Position numbers and translations under genes: made by a program
Source: Drosophila miranda
Lineage: Eukaryota > Arthropoda > Insecta > Diptera > Drosophilidae
Direction: 5' to 3'
Assembly (NCBI RefSeq): GCF_003369915.1
Contig: NC_046675.1
Location: forward strand, 28,396,001 to 28,460,000
Length of the DNA stretch: 64,000 bases
Notes under the pieces: generated by a model
Databases searched by the model: none
Told to the model about the DNA's origin: nothing
Seen by the model: the letters and a program-made list of their open reading frames with translations, nothing else
Shown here: positions 1 to 9,773 of the stretch, in pieces
Layout: every line of letters begins with the position of its first letter
Position numbering within the stretch: position 1 is the first letter of the stretch

Positions 1-2436
1 TTCACTGATTTGTCATCATGTTCGCTCTATTGTTGGCAGGCTACTTATAAGTGGCACTGTGGCTGCTGGCCCTGTCGTCGACTCAGACAAGTGGGCGACA
101 GGACACTGGCGGTGCTTTGGGATATACATTTCATATATATACATGTATTTCCAGCATTGGACACCCCCTTAGACAAAGGTCGCTATGCAAAGCCAAGGTC
201 GAGATTTACAGCCAGGTCATTGTGTTCTTGGCAGGCGGTAACGCCCACAGCAGCAGTGTGCCCTACCATCCCCCAGCTTGGCCCCCTGTCAACTAGCCTG
301 AGTAAAAAATAGATACCAAAATACCAAAAATACCCAAAAAGAACTCTGAAATTTTTATTTGCATTTTGGAATTTATTGCTCTGGCTGAGCGATTTTCCAT
401 TTTCTAACTGGTTGTGCAGCTCTGGGGAATCGGGTTTTTTTGTTTTGTTTTGTTTTTGGCTACAGCCAAGGGCTTCGCTTCTACTGTTGCTCAAAGCAAT
501 TAAAATTTGAGAAAAACGAACGAGAAAAACAACAAACCCACCGCAAGCCCTGCCCACCAACCGCACAGCCACCACACGCATCTTCATCTTTCATCGAAGG
601 TCTTGTGGCACGTTTAAAATTCAGCAGCAACAAAATCACAAGGCAGCACAAAGACGAGGACGAGGACGTGGAGAAGAAGTGACAGCGCAACAATAACGAA
701 AAGAAAGGATATGTGTAGTGACGAAGCCTTAAATACCCTTACCGATCGTATGGCAGCATCCTTTCTCATGTCTTTCGGTTCTGATATAATTTGAAACATA
801 ATTTTCTTATTTTTTGTTTTTCGTCGTTTCCAAATAATTTTTAATAGAAAAAGATCTTCGGACACATCCTATTCGTTTTTCTCAGGATGCTCTACCCTGC
901 AAATAGCTGGCCGAAGCACCCTCTACCAAAAGTTTATAACAAAACAAAAGGCAATATGTGGCAGGTGTTGGGGTTATGGGCTTGTCAGTCACGGTCATGG
1001 CTGCACCCCATTAGCCCTCTTCCCAGAAGCAGCACAGCCCCGCCAACACAATGGATGCGGGTGTCCGGAACAGAGCAGAGCATCAGTAACAGGAGCAGCA
1101 GCAGCTGTGGCAGCGGAAGGAGGCGGAAATTCAATAAGAGCAACAAGAACAGAAAATATTTTGCACCCACGCCAAGTTCACGCACAGTAACGGGAAAACA
1201 CCCGCAAGGAAGAGCAGGACACGAGAAACAAAATGCAGACTCGTCGAAACGGGATTACTCTTCTTACAGCTTCGTATTAATCAAAGGGGTTACATGAGAG
1301 TGCGAGATCACATATCGTGAAAAATCACATTACAAGGTGAACGAGGCTTCCCATACACTTCCCACTCGAAAAAATCCCTCATTTCCCTGACCAGCTAATG
1401 CTCTCTGCGGCTAGGGTATCACAGTGTGGTATAACAACAAACATTTGTCGGCAAAAGATGGCGCGTGTGCCCGTATGTGGGTGTGCGAAGGCGTCTGCGG
1501 GGGCGATTGTGTGTGTGTGTGTGTGTGTGGAGGAGGGAAGGATAGCTTTGCGGTGCAATAATTTCAAGTGCGTAGTACATAATCCCCTCTTTCATTAGAG
1601 ACTTTTCAGCGGCATCCCCCACATTTGTTATAAACAAAATTACAGTCGGTTGATGGTGCAAGAGCGAGAGCGGGCAGGGGATTTAGCACTGGCAGACGCT
1701 GCGGCGCAGCAACAATTTGCACGTAAAAAAACGTCAACTGTGGTGCTCCTCTGCTCTGCTCTCTGTGGCTGCATTACATAAGAAATTCTTGCAAAACTTG
1801 CATGGGATATGCAAATATTAGAAACTGTATTTACTTACCGTTTTAGCAACTATTTGCGATAATTGAAACTGTGTTTTATCCGCCAATAACCAGACGATGG
1901 GGGCTGCAGGTCGTCTCTCGCCTTCTTGTGTGCCTCTTGCTGCGGCTGCTTTATGTTCAAATTGGTGCACAATGCCCACTAGCAGCGCTATTGTTGCTAT
2001 TTATTTAGTAGTTAGTCTGTAGGAGCTGCCGCACTTAAGCTTTTTGCATTTCTTTATTCTGCGTTATTCGCGAAGACGCGACAGAATTTGATTTTTCCGC
2101 AACGCCACAAAACACATCCGCCTCGGTCGAACTTTGGAAAAATTGTGGGGCCTTTGGAACAGCTGTGGGGGCTACACAAAACACATTCGCGTATTCAATT
2201 AACTTAAGGTACTTGTTCTTGAGGTACATGGAGATGGTTTACAAGTCAAATTAATTGTTATATTCACACTTCAATTTTGTGTGTTAATAATAATTATAAT
2301 TATATCCTTCAGATATATTTCATTCAGATGCAAACAAAACAAAAACAAAACACCAAATGGATGGGGGCAAAAGTATGTAAAGTCGACATTTGCTACATAT
2401 TTACTACATAAGGGAAGGAAAAAGAGGGTATGGACA
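1..2436. other. intergenic stretch, no gene recognised
   Basis: No open frame here has a recognisable domain, and no spliced coding structure was found on either strand. The visible content is AT-rich non-coding sequence, a TG dinucleotide run at about 1508-1529 and short purine-rich tracts near 640-690 and 1080-1160. It could hold untranslated or regulatory sequence of a gene lying to the left of the window. Confidence 0.5.
1508..1529. repeat. (TG)n microsatellite
   Basis: About 11 uninterrupted TG units. This is a simple repeat with no associated gene. Confidence 0.9.
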
Positions 2437-2568
2437 TTAGGCAATATGCCTCAGAGAAGCAACGCATGCAAGGTAAAATCCACCCCTTTCGCCTAATATA
2501 CCTTGCCTTGGCTGTTTTTGCCTGTTGTCCATACCTTCTCTTATAGCCCATTCAAAATGACGACTCAT
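2437..2568 (-). CDS. possible small ORF, 43 codons, unidentified
   Basis: ATG at 2568 reads 43 codons (starting MSRHFEWAIREGMDN, ending SLRHIA) to TAA at 2437. I do not recognise the product. Two things make it worth listing. A motif-6-like promoter pair lies 35-65 bp upstream at 2601-2633, in the orientation expected for leftward transcription. The frame is also rich in charged and polar residues rather than low-complexity. Against it: the length is within chance expectation, there is no signal peptide or domain, and the same DNA forms an imperfect inverted repeat (2423-2442 against 2520-2541), which may be the real feature. A potential donor (AAG followed by GTATGG near 2533) could mean the frame is spliced. 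Confidence 0.18.
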   Translation of the reverse strand: MSRHFEWAIREGMDNRQKQPRQGILGERGGFYLACVASLRHIA

Positions 2569-2600
2569 ACTTTCGTTGCAAGAGTGAGTCGACTATCAGA

Positions 2601-2633
2601 AAAATATCAAAATATACCGTAAATATACCGATG
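2601..2633 (-). promoter_or_regulatory. motif-6-like core promoter elements
   Basis: Two tandem copies of AAATATACCG occur. Read leftward, each is close to the Drosophila core promoter motif 6 of Ohler (KTYRGTATWTTT). The orientation predicts leftward transcription towards the small ORF ending at 2437, but these elements also accompany housekeeping promoters in general and could serve Bin1, whose ATG is 360 bp to the right. No motif 1 or TATA box accompanies them. Confidence 0.35.
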
Positions 2634-2731
2634 AAAAAACGAAGGAGACATATATTTAAATCTACTATACGGTGGAAAATAACCTTAATGGAACCAGGAA
2701 CTACCATGAACTAAAAGTTAAAGTTTTATTT

Positions 2732-2747
2732 GTTCACTGCAGTGAAC
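2732..2747. repeat. perfect 16-bp palindrome
   Basis: GTTCACTGCAGTGAAC is identical to its reverse complement. It is followed within 20 bp by another GTTCAC (about 2755-2760). It lies 250 bp upstream of the Bin1 start codon and may be a binding site for a dimeric factor. Confidence 0.6.
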
Positions 2748-2994
2748 GAACTTAGTTCACCACTTGAACCAGAAAGAATTTAAATGTTTTTAGGTACATA
2801 CTAACTACATTCGTATGTAATTATCGACAGAGACACCTGACGAGGAAATGTGGAAGACAATCTGGGTTGTTTTTCGACGTTTTGCAGCACTTATTAAACA
2901 ATTTTCAACAAAAAAGTGAACAAAATCGAAATATTGCCGCTTTTTTTATTAAAATACCAGCAAAAAGCTGCTGCTCAGTGAAAATATAGTAAAT

Positions 2995-3534
2995 ATGGCC
3001 AACGTAGAGTCAATGATTGTGGAGGAAAAGACGCAGGTCAAGCAGATCGATCGCGAGAAGGTTTGTTTCTCTTCCCCACTGGCGGCCGGCTGTGGCAACA
3101 TTTGTTTTTTTTCTCTAACTAATTTCCTATTAAATTTTCCATGGCAGACCTGTCCGCTGTTGCTGCGCGTGTTCTGCTCCACGGGTCGCCATCACTCCGT
3201 GTCGGAGTACATGTTTGGGAATGTCCCAACCAACGAGCTGCAGATCTACACATGGCAGGACGCCACCCTCCACGAACTGACGTCCCTGGTGCGGGATGTG
3301 AATCCGGATACGCGTAAGAAAGGCACATACTTTGACTTTGCTGTGGTGTATCCCAACTATCGCAACAATCACTTCCAAATGCGCGAGATCGGAGTAACGT
3401 GCACGGGCCAAAAGGGCATCGACGACAACAAGACGCTCGCACAGGCAAAGTTCAGTATTGGCGACTTCCTAGATATCTCCATAACACCGCCCAATCGCCT
3501 GCCGCCCCTAGCACGCCGCCAGCGACCCTATTGA
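2995..3534 (+). CDS. Bin1: Bin1 / SAP18 histone deacetylase complex subunit
   Basis: Two coding exons, 2995-3060 and 3148-3534, with a GT-AG intron at 3061-3147, give a 150-residue protein, the usual SAP18 length. The product is the Sin3-associated polypeptide SAP18, a nuclear ubiquitin-fold protein of the Sin3-HDAC corepressor and of the ASAP splicing complex. In flies it is known as Bicoid-interacting protein 1. Diagnostic stretches are CPLLLRVFCSTGRHH, the VPTNELQIYTWQDATLHEL block, GTYFDFAVVYP and the basic end LARRQRPY. The ATG lies just after an AATATAGTAA leader and starts the conserved MANVES. The intron is 87 nt (29 codons) and has no stop in frame, so one frame reads straight through it; the splice is chosen because REK joined to TCPLLLRVF is the conserved junction. 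The gene converges on the cuticle gene, with 181 bp between stop codons. Confidence 0.97.
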   Translation: MANVESMIVEEKTQVKQIDREKVCFSSPLAAGCGNICFFSLTNFLLNFPWQTCPLLLRVFCSTGRHHSVSEYMFGNVPTNELQIYTWQDATLHELTSLVRDVNPDTRKKGTYFDFAVVYPNYRNNHFQMREIGVTCTGQKGIDDNKTLAQAKFSIGDFLDISITPPNRLPPLARRQRPY

Positions 3535-3715
3535 TGGGGAACACATGCGAATGGATCCTACAATCGATATACACGCTAAACATTTAATTTTCACTTTCAC
3601 TTGACACTCAATGAAATATGGACATAATTATACGATGGATACAAATAAGACAAAGACTTAAGAGCTGCTTGACTTAAGGTGCTACGCTAATGTGAGGAGG
3701 GATGCAGCGAGCGGC

Positions 3716-6621
3716 CTAGTTTCTGTAGATGCTACTGGGACGCTTGGACTTCTTTTTGCCCAGCTGCGTCATGTCGATCTCCAGGCCATTGGGCAGAACG
3801 GCGCGGTTCTCCTCGTAGTTGATGAAGCCGTTCTCCTGCAGCTCCTCATCGTTGTCGCGGGCGTTCGGATCGCACCGGATCCCCGTCTCGTAGTTGTATT
3901 CACGTTTGTTGCCATCAGGATCGATGTAGCCATACGTGCCCCTAAAACAAAGAATGGATTTTATGGATTGAAGGGCATTCCCGTTTGCAAGCTCAGTGCC
4001 ACTCACTTTGTGATGCAGTCGGTGCCGATGAGCTCCTCTTTGAAGGATCCATCGTCGTTCTCGTAGCCCCAGGTGATGCTGCCGTCCTCGTTTTCGTCGC
4101 GCCACTTGCGCAGGGTCTGTGCCACTGGCCGCCTGGAACGCTGCTGCTGCTGATGCTGCTGCTCCCTTTCCGACCGCTCGTCCTGCAGCTGATTCTGGTC
4201 GATGATGGGACGCGGCTGGACTGGCTTGGGCCTGGGACGAGGCGCCTGCTGCTGTGCTGGCGGCTCGGGGCGCAGGGCAGCGGCTGGTCGTGTGCGGATC
4301 ACGGCCACTCGCTGGGGCTGTTGCTGCTGCGGAGGAGGTGGTGGCGGTGCTGCTGCTGTGGGCGTGTGACGCTGCTCCAGGCCGAATCTCTGCGAGTTCT
4401 CGAAGCGACCGATGCCAAAGTCGTTGAAGGCGGCGGGGCGGTTCGATGGCGCCGGAATGGAGGGACGCTCGGCGAAGCGTGGCGGAGCGGGCAGGATGGC
4501 CGCCGGCTGGGAGTCCTCGTTCTGCTGCAGGAACTGCTGGACCGGCGACGGCGAGTCGATGGCCTGCTGGCCGTTCAGAAAGGCGGCGGCCGCCTGCTGG
4601 AACTGCGACTGCTGCGAGTGGGCCAGCTGCTGCTCGCGCAGGAGGTTCGGCAGATACGGCTCCGGTTGCTCATCCTCGGCGGCCTCCGTGACCGGCCGCT
4701 CCTCGATGGGTGACGATATGCGCTGGGTCACAGCCGGCAGGATGGCATTCGTCTGGCGCAGCGACTGTCCTGGACGACGCACCCGGAGCACGGCCTGGCG
4801 GTGGGGCACTTGACCGGGCGACACCAGGGCCCCGGGAATATTCAGACGCTGTGGATAGTTCTGGGCCTGGGCCAAAGCCAGGGCGCTGCAAACGAGCTGT
4901 AAGTAGAGCGACACACATTAGTGGCAGCGACACCAAAAGCGGTGCTTGGCTCTGTGCCAATTGTGCCAAAACGGGGCGTTGCAACAGAATCGGGGCCCAG
5001 CCAAGCCAAGCCACACGTGGCCAATTTGTCATGGCATTGCGCCTCCTCTTTTGGCGTTGCCCCTCTTAATTAGTGGAGTTTTATATGTGGGTCTACATAT
5101 ATTTATGGGTATGCCTGGGTTGTTTCTTAGAAGTTTCCTCACATTTCGGATGTCTTTGGTAGTGGAAATACCATTTTATGCGAATTTGTGATCAAAGTAA
5201 TCATTTTGGTCAAGGAAATGTAGGAATTTCCAGTACTTTAATGTTTTTCTTTCAAGCAAGAGCTCAAATTTGATAGATACCCGTGTATGGGAGGTGTAAA
5301 ACTGAAAAATATCCATGGCTTATGTCTTTCTGCTTCTGTAGTAGTGGCATTTTTTAAAGAAATGTAAAAGCATTCATTAAATTCCCCATAGATTTAGGGG
5401 CACGATGGCAGCTGGTAGTGTCAGTGTCCCCAAAGTCGCAGTTTCTATAGGTTTTCCCCGATTTTCTGGCACCCCTTTTGGAGTCCCCTGATCGGCGGCT
5501 CACACCTTCGTGAACTGGTTTCAAAAATTTATACACCGCTTATGTACTGTACTCCGGGTACGCCGCCAACAATTTGTAATTGTAGCGTGGTGGCGGTGGC
5601 GGCGGTGGCGGTGTGGTGGCGGTGCAATACCTATAAATGTGGACCATAAAGCAAATCGCTGAAATCACTGGAACCCCGCCCCACCGCCACCGACGCCGCC
5701 GCCGATCGATCATAAAAGCCAAAGACAAACCGAAGCCCAGAGCCGGAGCCAGAGCCAGACCTCAAGATATATCGGTGTTCGTACAGTTAGAGACCAAGAA
5801 AAACATTTCTGTTTCGCTGTCTGGATTGCGTAATTTGCATTTTGCATTGCCAGAGTTATGCGGCATGGCATGTGGCATGTGGAAAGCACATTTCAGTCGC
5901 TGATCGCCAAAAAGTTTCCGGTTCGCAAAAGAAGTCAAAGTCTAGGACAAGTGTGCAGTGTAGTCCAAGAGTCTCTGATCGTACAGATCGGTGCGATTTC
6001 ATTATTTTTAATTAGTGGCCGTTGCCGTTGTTGTTGCCGTTGCAGTTGCACAAGGCGTGAGTGAGGTGAGGCAGAGAGCCGGCTTATGGCTTGAGGCTTA
6101 AGGCTTTTGGGTTTCTGTTTCAGTTTCCATTTGGTCACAGATCAGATAACTTTGCTCCAGTTTTTCGCGGGGCTTGTATAAAGAATTATGGCTTTGGGGA
6201 AGTGGATAAAAATTCAATACGGAATTACGGTGGCCATTAAGGTTCTTGACATTCGATAGGGGTATATGGTAATGGTGGAAATTTCATTGGATAAAAGTCA
6301 AAAAATACCTGGCAATGGTGGGATGATTTCCGGATTATAATTTTCTAAAGGAATTTATCTATCTAAATTGGGATAGAAATCCCAGAAGAATCGACCCGTA
6401 AGGGACATCTTCTAACACCTCTCCGCCACTCCACTGTTTCCTATGGTATATTTTTCCCCGGTTATAAACGCCTTTCTTTCCGTCCTGCACTTGTCTTTCA
6501 TAATCGTTTAATCTGTTGCCACTTGAATAAACATGGCTATAAATTGATATCCCGCAGCTCGCCCAAAAACATGATCTATCTGCCAGTGCATGCAAATTTT
6601 GTTATGTATTCAGTCAACACC

Positions 6622-6657
<36 letters not shown>

Positions 6658-6870
6658 TTTTTTTGTATGTTTCTCGCATTATTATTATTAGCCATTACTT
6701 TCCTGTATCCGAGCCATTGGTCTGTTTTATGTGCAGCGCCATTCAAGCCAAAACATTCCAGTGGCCGCCTGTGCGGACTTGGCTGACTGCCCAACTACTG
6801 GCTGACCACTACCTGGTCAAGTGAACTACTTGGCTTTAAAAATAATGAAAAGCCAAAGAGATATAGCCCC

Positions 6871-6920
<50 letters not shown>

Positions 6921-8835
6921 TTGCAACCTGTACGAGGAGTAGTTGGGTGCATTTGCTGGCGGGGGAACTTGATTTGATTTAATTGCTTTTAAAGACTCCA
7001 CTCCACTCCACTCCGCACCGATCCGCTCCGCCTCATGTGGTTTGGTTCAAGGAAACCAGAGCCCAGAGACAGCCGAAAAATTCAAAAATGCTGAAAGATC
7101 GAGCGAGGGAAGGCAAGCCCAAGACTGGTCTACAGCCGTGGGTGGGTGCAGACGACTCATCGAAGAAAGACAACAAATGTGCTGTGTTGTTGGGGCAGGG
7201 CACTCCTCTCCACCGATCCGTCATTAGTAACAATAACCCAGGAAAGGCTACGGAAAGGACTGCTGGCCTTGACTTGGCCATTGACCGAATGAAATCGAAA
7301 TTTACGCTCCCCCATCGAAAACTGTTTTTCTCGTTTTTCGTTTTGCGTTTTTCTCGTTTCTGGAATAGTTGTCAGTGCACTTTCAAGCCGGCTCTCAGAG
7401 TCTGCTCGGTCGGTCTCAAATATGTAACACTTTATTCAGAAACGAAACGAAACCGAACGAATCTTGTACATAAATAAATTCATATACTCGTTCATTACGT
7501 AATCCTCTCAATACACATTTACCCCGCCCAAAGCTGCGTTTCAGTGTGGGTCTGGGCTCTGTGTGTCTGCTGTATCTTTGTATCTTTGGGAACTGCATCT
7601 GCTCTTGGCTTCCAGTGGACTGCGTGTGCGTGCCGAGAATTTGCATTAAATTGTTGGGGCTGCTGCCGCCTTGAGTGCGTTTTTTGGCAGCCCCAATCAA
7701 CTAGTTATTGGCCACGGACAGCAACGACCTTGGTACAAATAATACACATTATAGGCCAGGCCCAGACGCAGACGCAGCCACACAATGATTTGTCGTGCTC
7801 TCCAAAAATTACCGGCAAATTGAGTGTTTCTTGTCATTATCATTTCATTTCACTTCATTTCGAGCTAACTTTTGGCAAACCTCATTAGGCCAAGCCACAA
7901 TGCGAGCAATCAATCAATGGCATGAAAAATCTTGTTAGCCATGCTGATTAATGGGTTTTTCAAGATTTTTTCCGAGGGTTTTTCGCAGCTTTAGAATGGA
8001 GATACAATTTGGTTGGTTTTAGGGATTCTTAATATGAATTTTTGGGGCCTAATTCTTGCCAGTAATTAAAGGGTTTCCACTTATTTTTTGGACAAGAAAA
8101 CATGCTTAATATATCCTGCAGAAATCAAAGTAATTTTCTGTGACAAGGCTTATCCCCAAAAATATATTTCAGATATCTTTTTTGCCAATTAATTCGCCCC
8201 AAATCTCAACAGGTAATTGACAATTGATCAGCCCCGAAGCTCAGTAGCAAATGCCTTTGCCTTTAATAATCTTTGGGGCTGTACAGCAAATTGAACTTAA
8301 GCCAATTGTGGCTCTATTTTGAGAGCTGATTATTGGGCTGCTTGGCAGAGGGCGGGACGGGGTGGGGCCTTTGGGTTTGGGCCAAACAAACGCTCGTTAA
8401 AATAGCTGACCCGAGGGCTTGGTTGAGCAATGGAATTCTTGGGCCACACAACAATCGCACCGAAGCGATTGTATCTCATATTTATGATGCGATCTATGGG
8501 TATTTTTATGATTCCAAAACGAAATCAAATGTCAATTGTCGAGAGTTAATTGCTAATTGCCATTGCATTGAGCCAGGCATTGAGGGACTTTCTAGAAAAT
8601 GCAAATATCCCAGCGAACAAGTGCATAAGCTGAATATGTCTCAATCGGCGACTCAATCAGCGATTGAATGGCGATCCTAAGCTGCTAACCGAACGACCTT
8701 GCGGGGAGCACATACAGTGCATGATTCACACGCATAACTTCTATGACAAAAGAACTGTAGCACAGGGGCTGGTCCTTGAGTTTGTTTGTGGGCTTTGTTG
8801 GTGGGAGAACTTACCGCAATTAGTGGCAGTTGCAT
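3716..8835 (-). CDS. secreted cuticle protein with R&R chitin-binding domain
   Basis: Three coding exons: 8835-8815, 4896-4007 and 3941-3716 (378 residues). The 21-nt first exon (MQLPLIA) joins LVCSALALAQAQ to form a complete signal peptide, which is why it was chosen across a 3.9-kb intron; the splice is in phase. The middle of the protein is long, Gln/Pro/Ala-rich and of low complexity. At about residues 280-335 lies a Rebers-Riddiford chitin-binding domain (CBD4): WGYENDDGSFKEE, then GTYGYIDPDGNKREYNYETG, with a Cys before and after this core. The tail is basic (GKKKSKRPSSIYRN). CPR proteins bind chitin in the extracellular cuticle. The family is certain; I cannot assign the exact Cpr member. 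A TATA box and Inr lie upstream (8977-9010), as expected for a stage-specific epidermal gene. The 3' end faces that of Bin1. Confidence 0.9.
6623..6653. repeat. (AC)n microsatellite
   Basis: About 15 uninterrupted AC units inside the first intron of the cuticle gene. Confidence 0.9.
6877..6917. repeat. (AG)n microsatellite
   Basis: About 20 AG units inside the first intron of the cuticle gene. A GAGAG run of this length is also a potential GAGA-factor (Trl) site. Confidence 0.9.
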
Positions 8836-8976
8836 GATGAATGTGTGTGACTCTTTCACTATCCAAATTCCGGAAATCACTGAAACACTCTTCACACTGA
8901 AAGACAGAACAGATTTGTCCGCTGGGCACCGCTGAGGAGTAGTTACTTTTGGGCCAACCGCCGTTGATCGCTCAAA

Positions 8977-9010
8977 TGCTGGGCGCACCAGGTGTGCAGG
9001 CGGCTTTATA
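8977..9010 (-). promoter_or_regulatory. TATA box and Inr of cuticle gene
   Basis: On the minus strand TATAAAG starts at 9010. A CCCAGCA sequence, close to the Inr consensus, puts the A at 8980, about 30 bp downstream. This gives a 5' leader of about 145 nt before the ATG at 8835. Confidence 0.6.
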
Positions 9011-9773
9011 GGCAGCGGCTTTCGGCTCCAAGTGGAGCTTTGGCTTGGGCCTGCGGAAAATTTATGTGAGGCGTGTGTGGTGTATGAATGCCAAAAGTAG
9101 TCCACAATCGGCTCCGGTTAGCGCATCTCTCGATGAAGTAATGGAAAAGGAAAGTGAAGGTGAATGGATTTCGCACATGAGAATCGATTTTGTCTTTCGG
9201 CTCCGTGGAACGTGATTTAGATTTAAATTACTTTTACCGCGTCCGCGAATGAGCCCAACGAAAATTCAGACAACTGGCAACGCTCCAGACGGAGCTTTGG
9301 CTGGGTTTAAGCCTTGCTTTTGGCCTGAAAGTCAAAGCCAAAGCTGCTTCAACGGTGCGTATAAGCGATTTCTCTGGCAGGGTAGCAGAGCTCTAAACCA
9401 TCTGGGAATTAGCTGGGTTTCAAACCTCTCAGTTGGTTTGCAGCTTGGCTAGCCAGGCGTTTTTTTCCTGCCAGATTTAATTTGTTTTAATTATTTCTTG
9501 ATTAACGATCCTCAAATTTTTTTAATTTTCTAAAAACCATAATTAAAGAAACATCTCTGCTTTGGTTTTAAAATAAATTCAGAATTTTTAATTCCATTCA
9601 GATATAAATAAAAAACAAATATAAAAACTTAGTTTAGTGTAGAATGAGAAAAATATGTTTTTAGTGCGGGTGCTACTAAGCGCTATGCCCCCTATTTGTG
9701 TGTGTGTGTGTGTGGTTCCAATATATCACAGTTAGACATGTCAAAACGGGAAAAGGGTTAGTGCAGATTCCAG
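9011..9773. other. spacer between transporter A and cuticle gene
   Basis: No coding feature seen. It contains a short TG run near 9699-9713 and presumably the 3' untranslated region of the transporter that ends at 9774. Confidence 0.5.

Larger units (their letters stand above)
4897..8814 (-). other. first intron of cuticle protein gene
   Basis: 3.9-kb intron with donor GTAAGT at 8814 and acceptor ACAG ending at 4897. It holds microsatellites (6623-6653, 6877-6917), a GGT/GGC-rich tract near 5585-5625 and otherwise AT-rich sequence. No coding exon was found inside. The large first intron probably carries regulatory elements. Confidence 0.75.

Noticed and set aside
4003..4914. Long plus-strand ORFs of up to 242 codons opposite the cuticle gene (for example 3985-4713)
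   Set aside because: They are antisense shadows of the GC-rich, Gln/Pro/Ala-coding middle exon; low-complexity composition and no domain.
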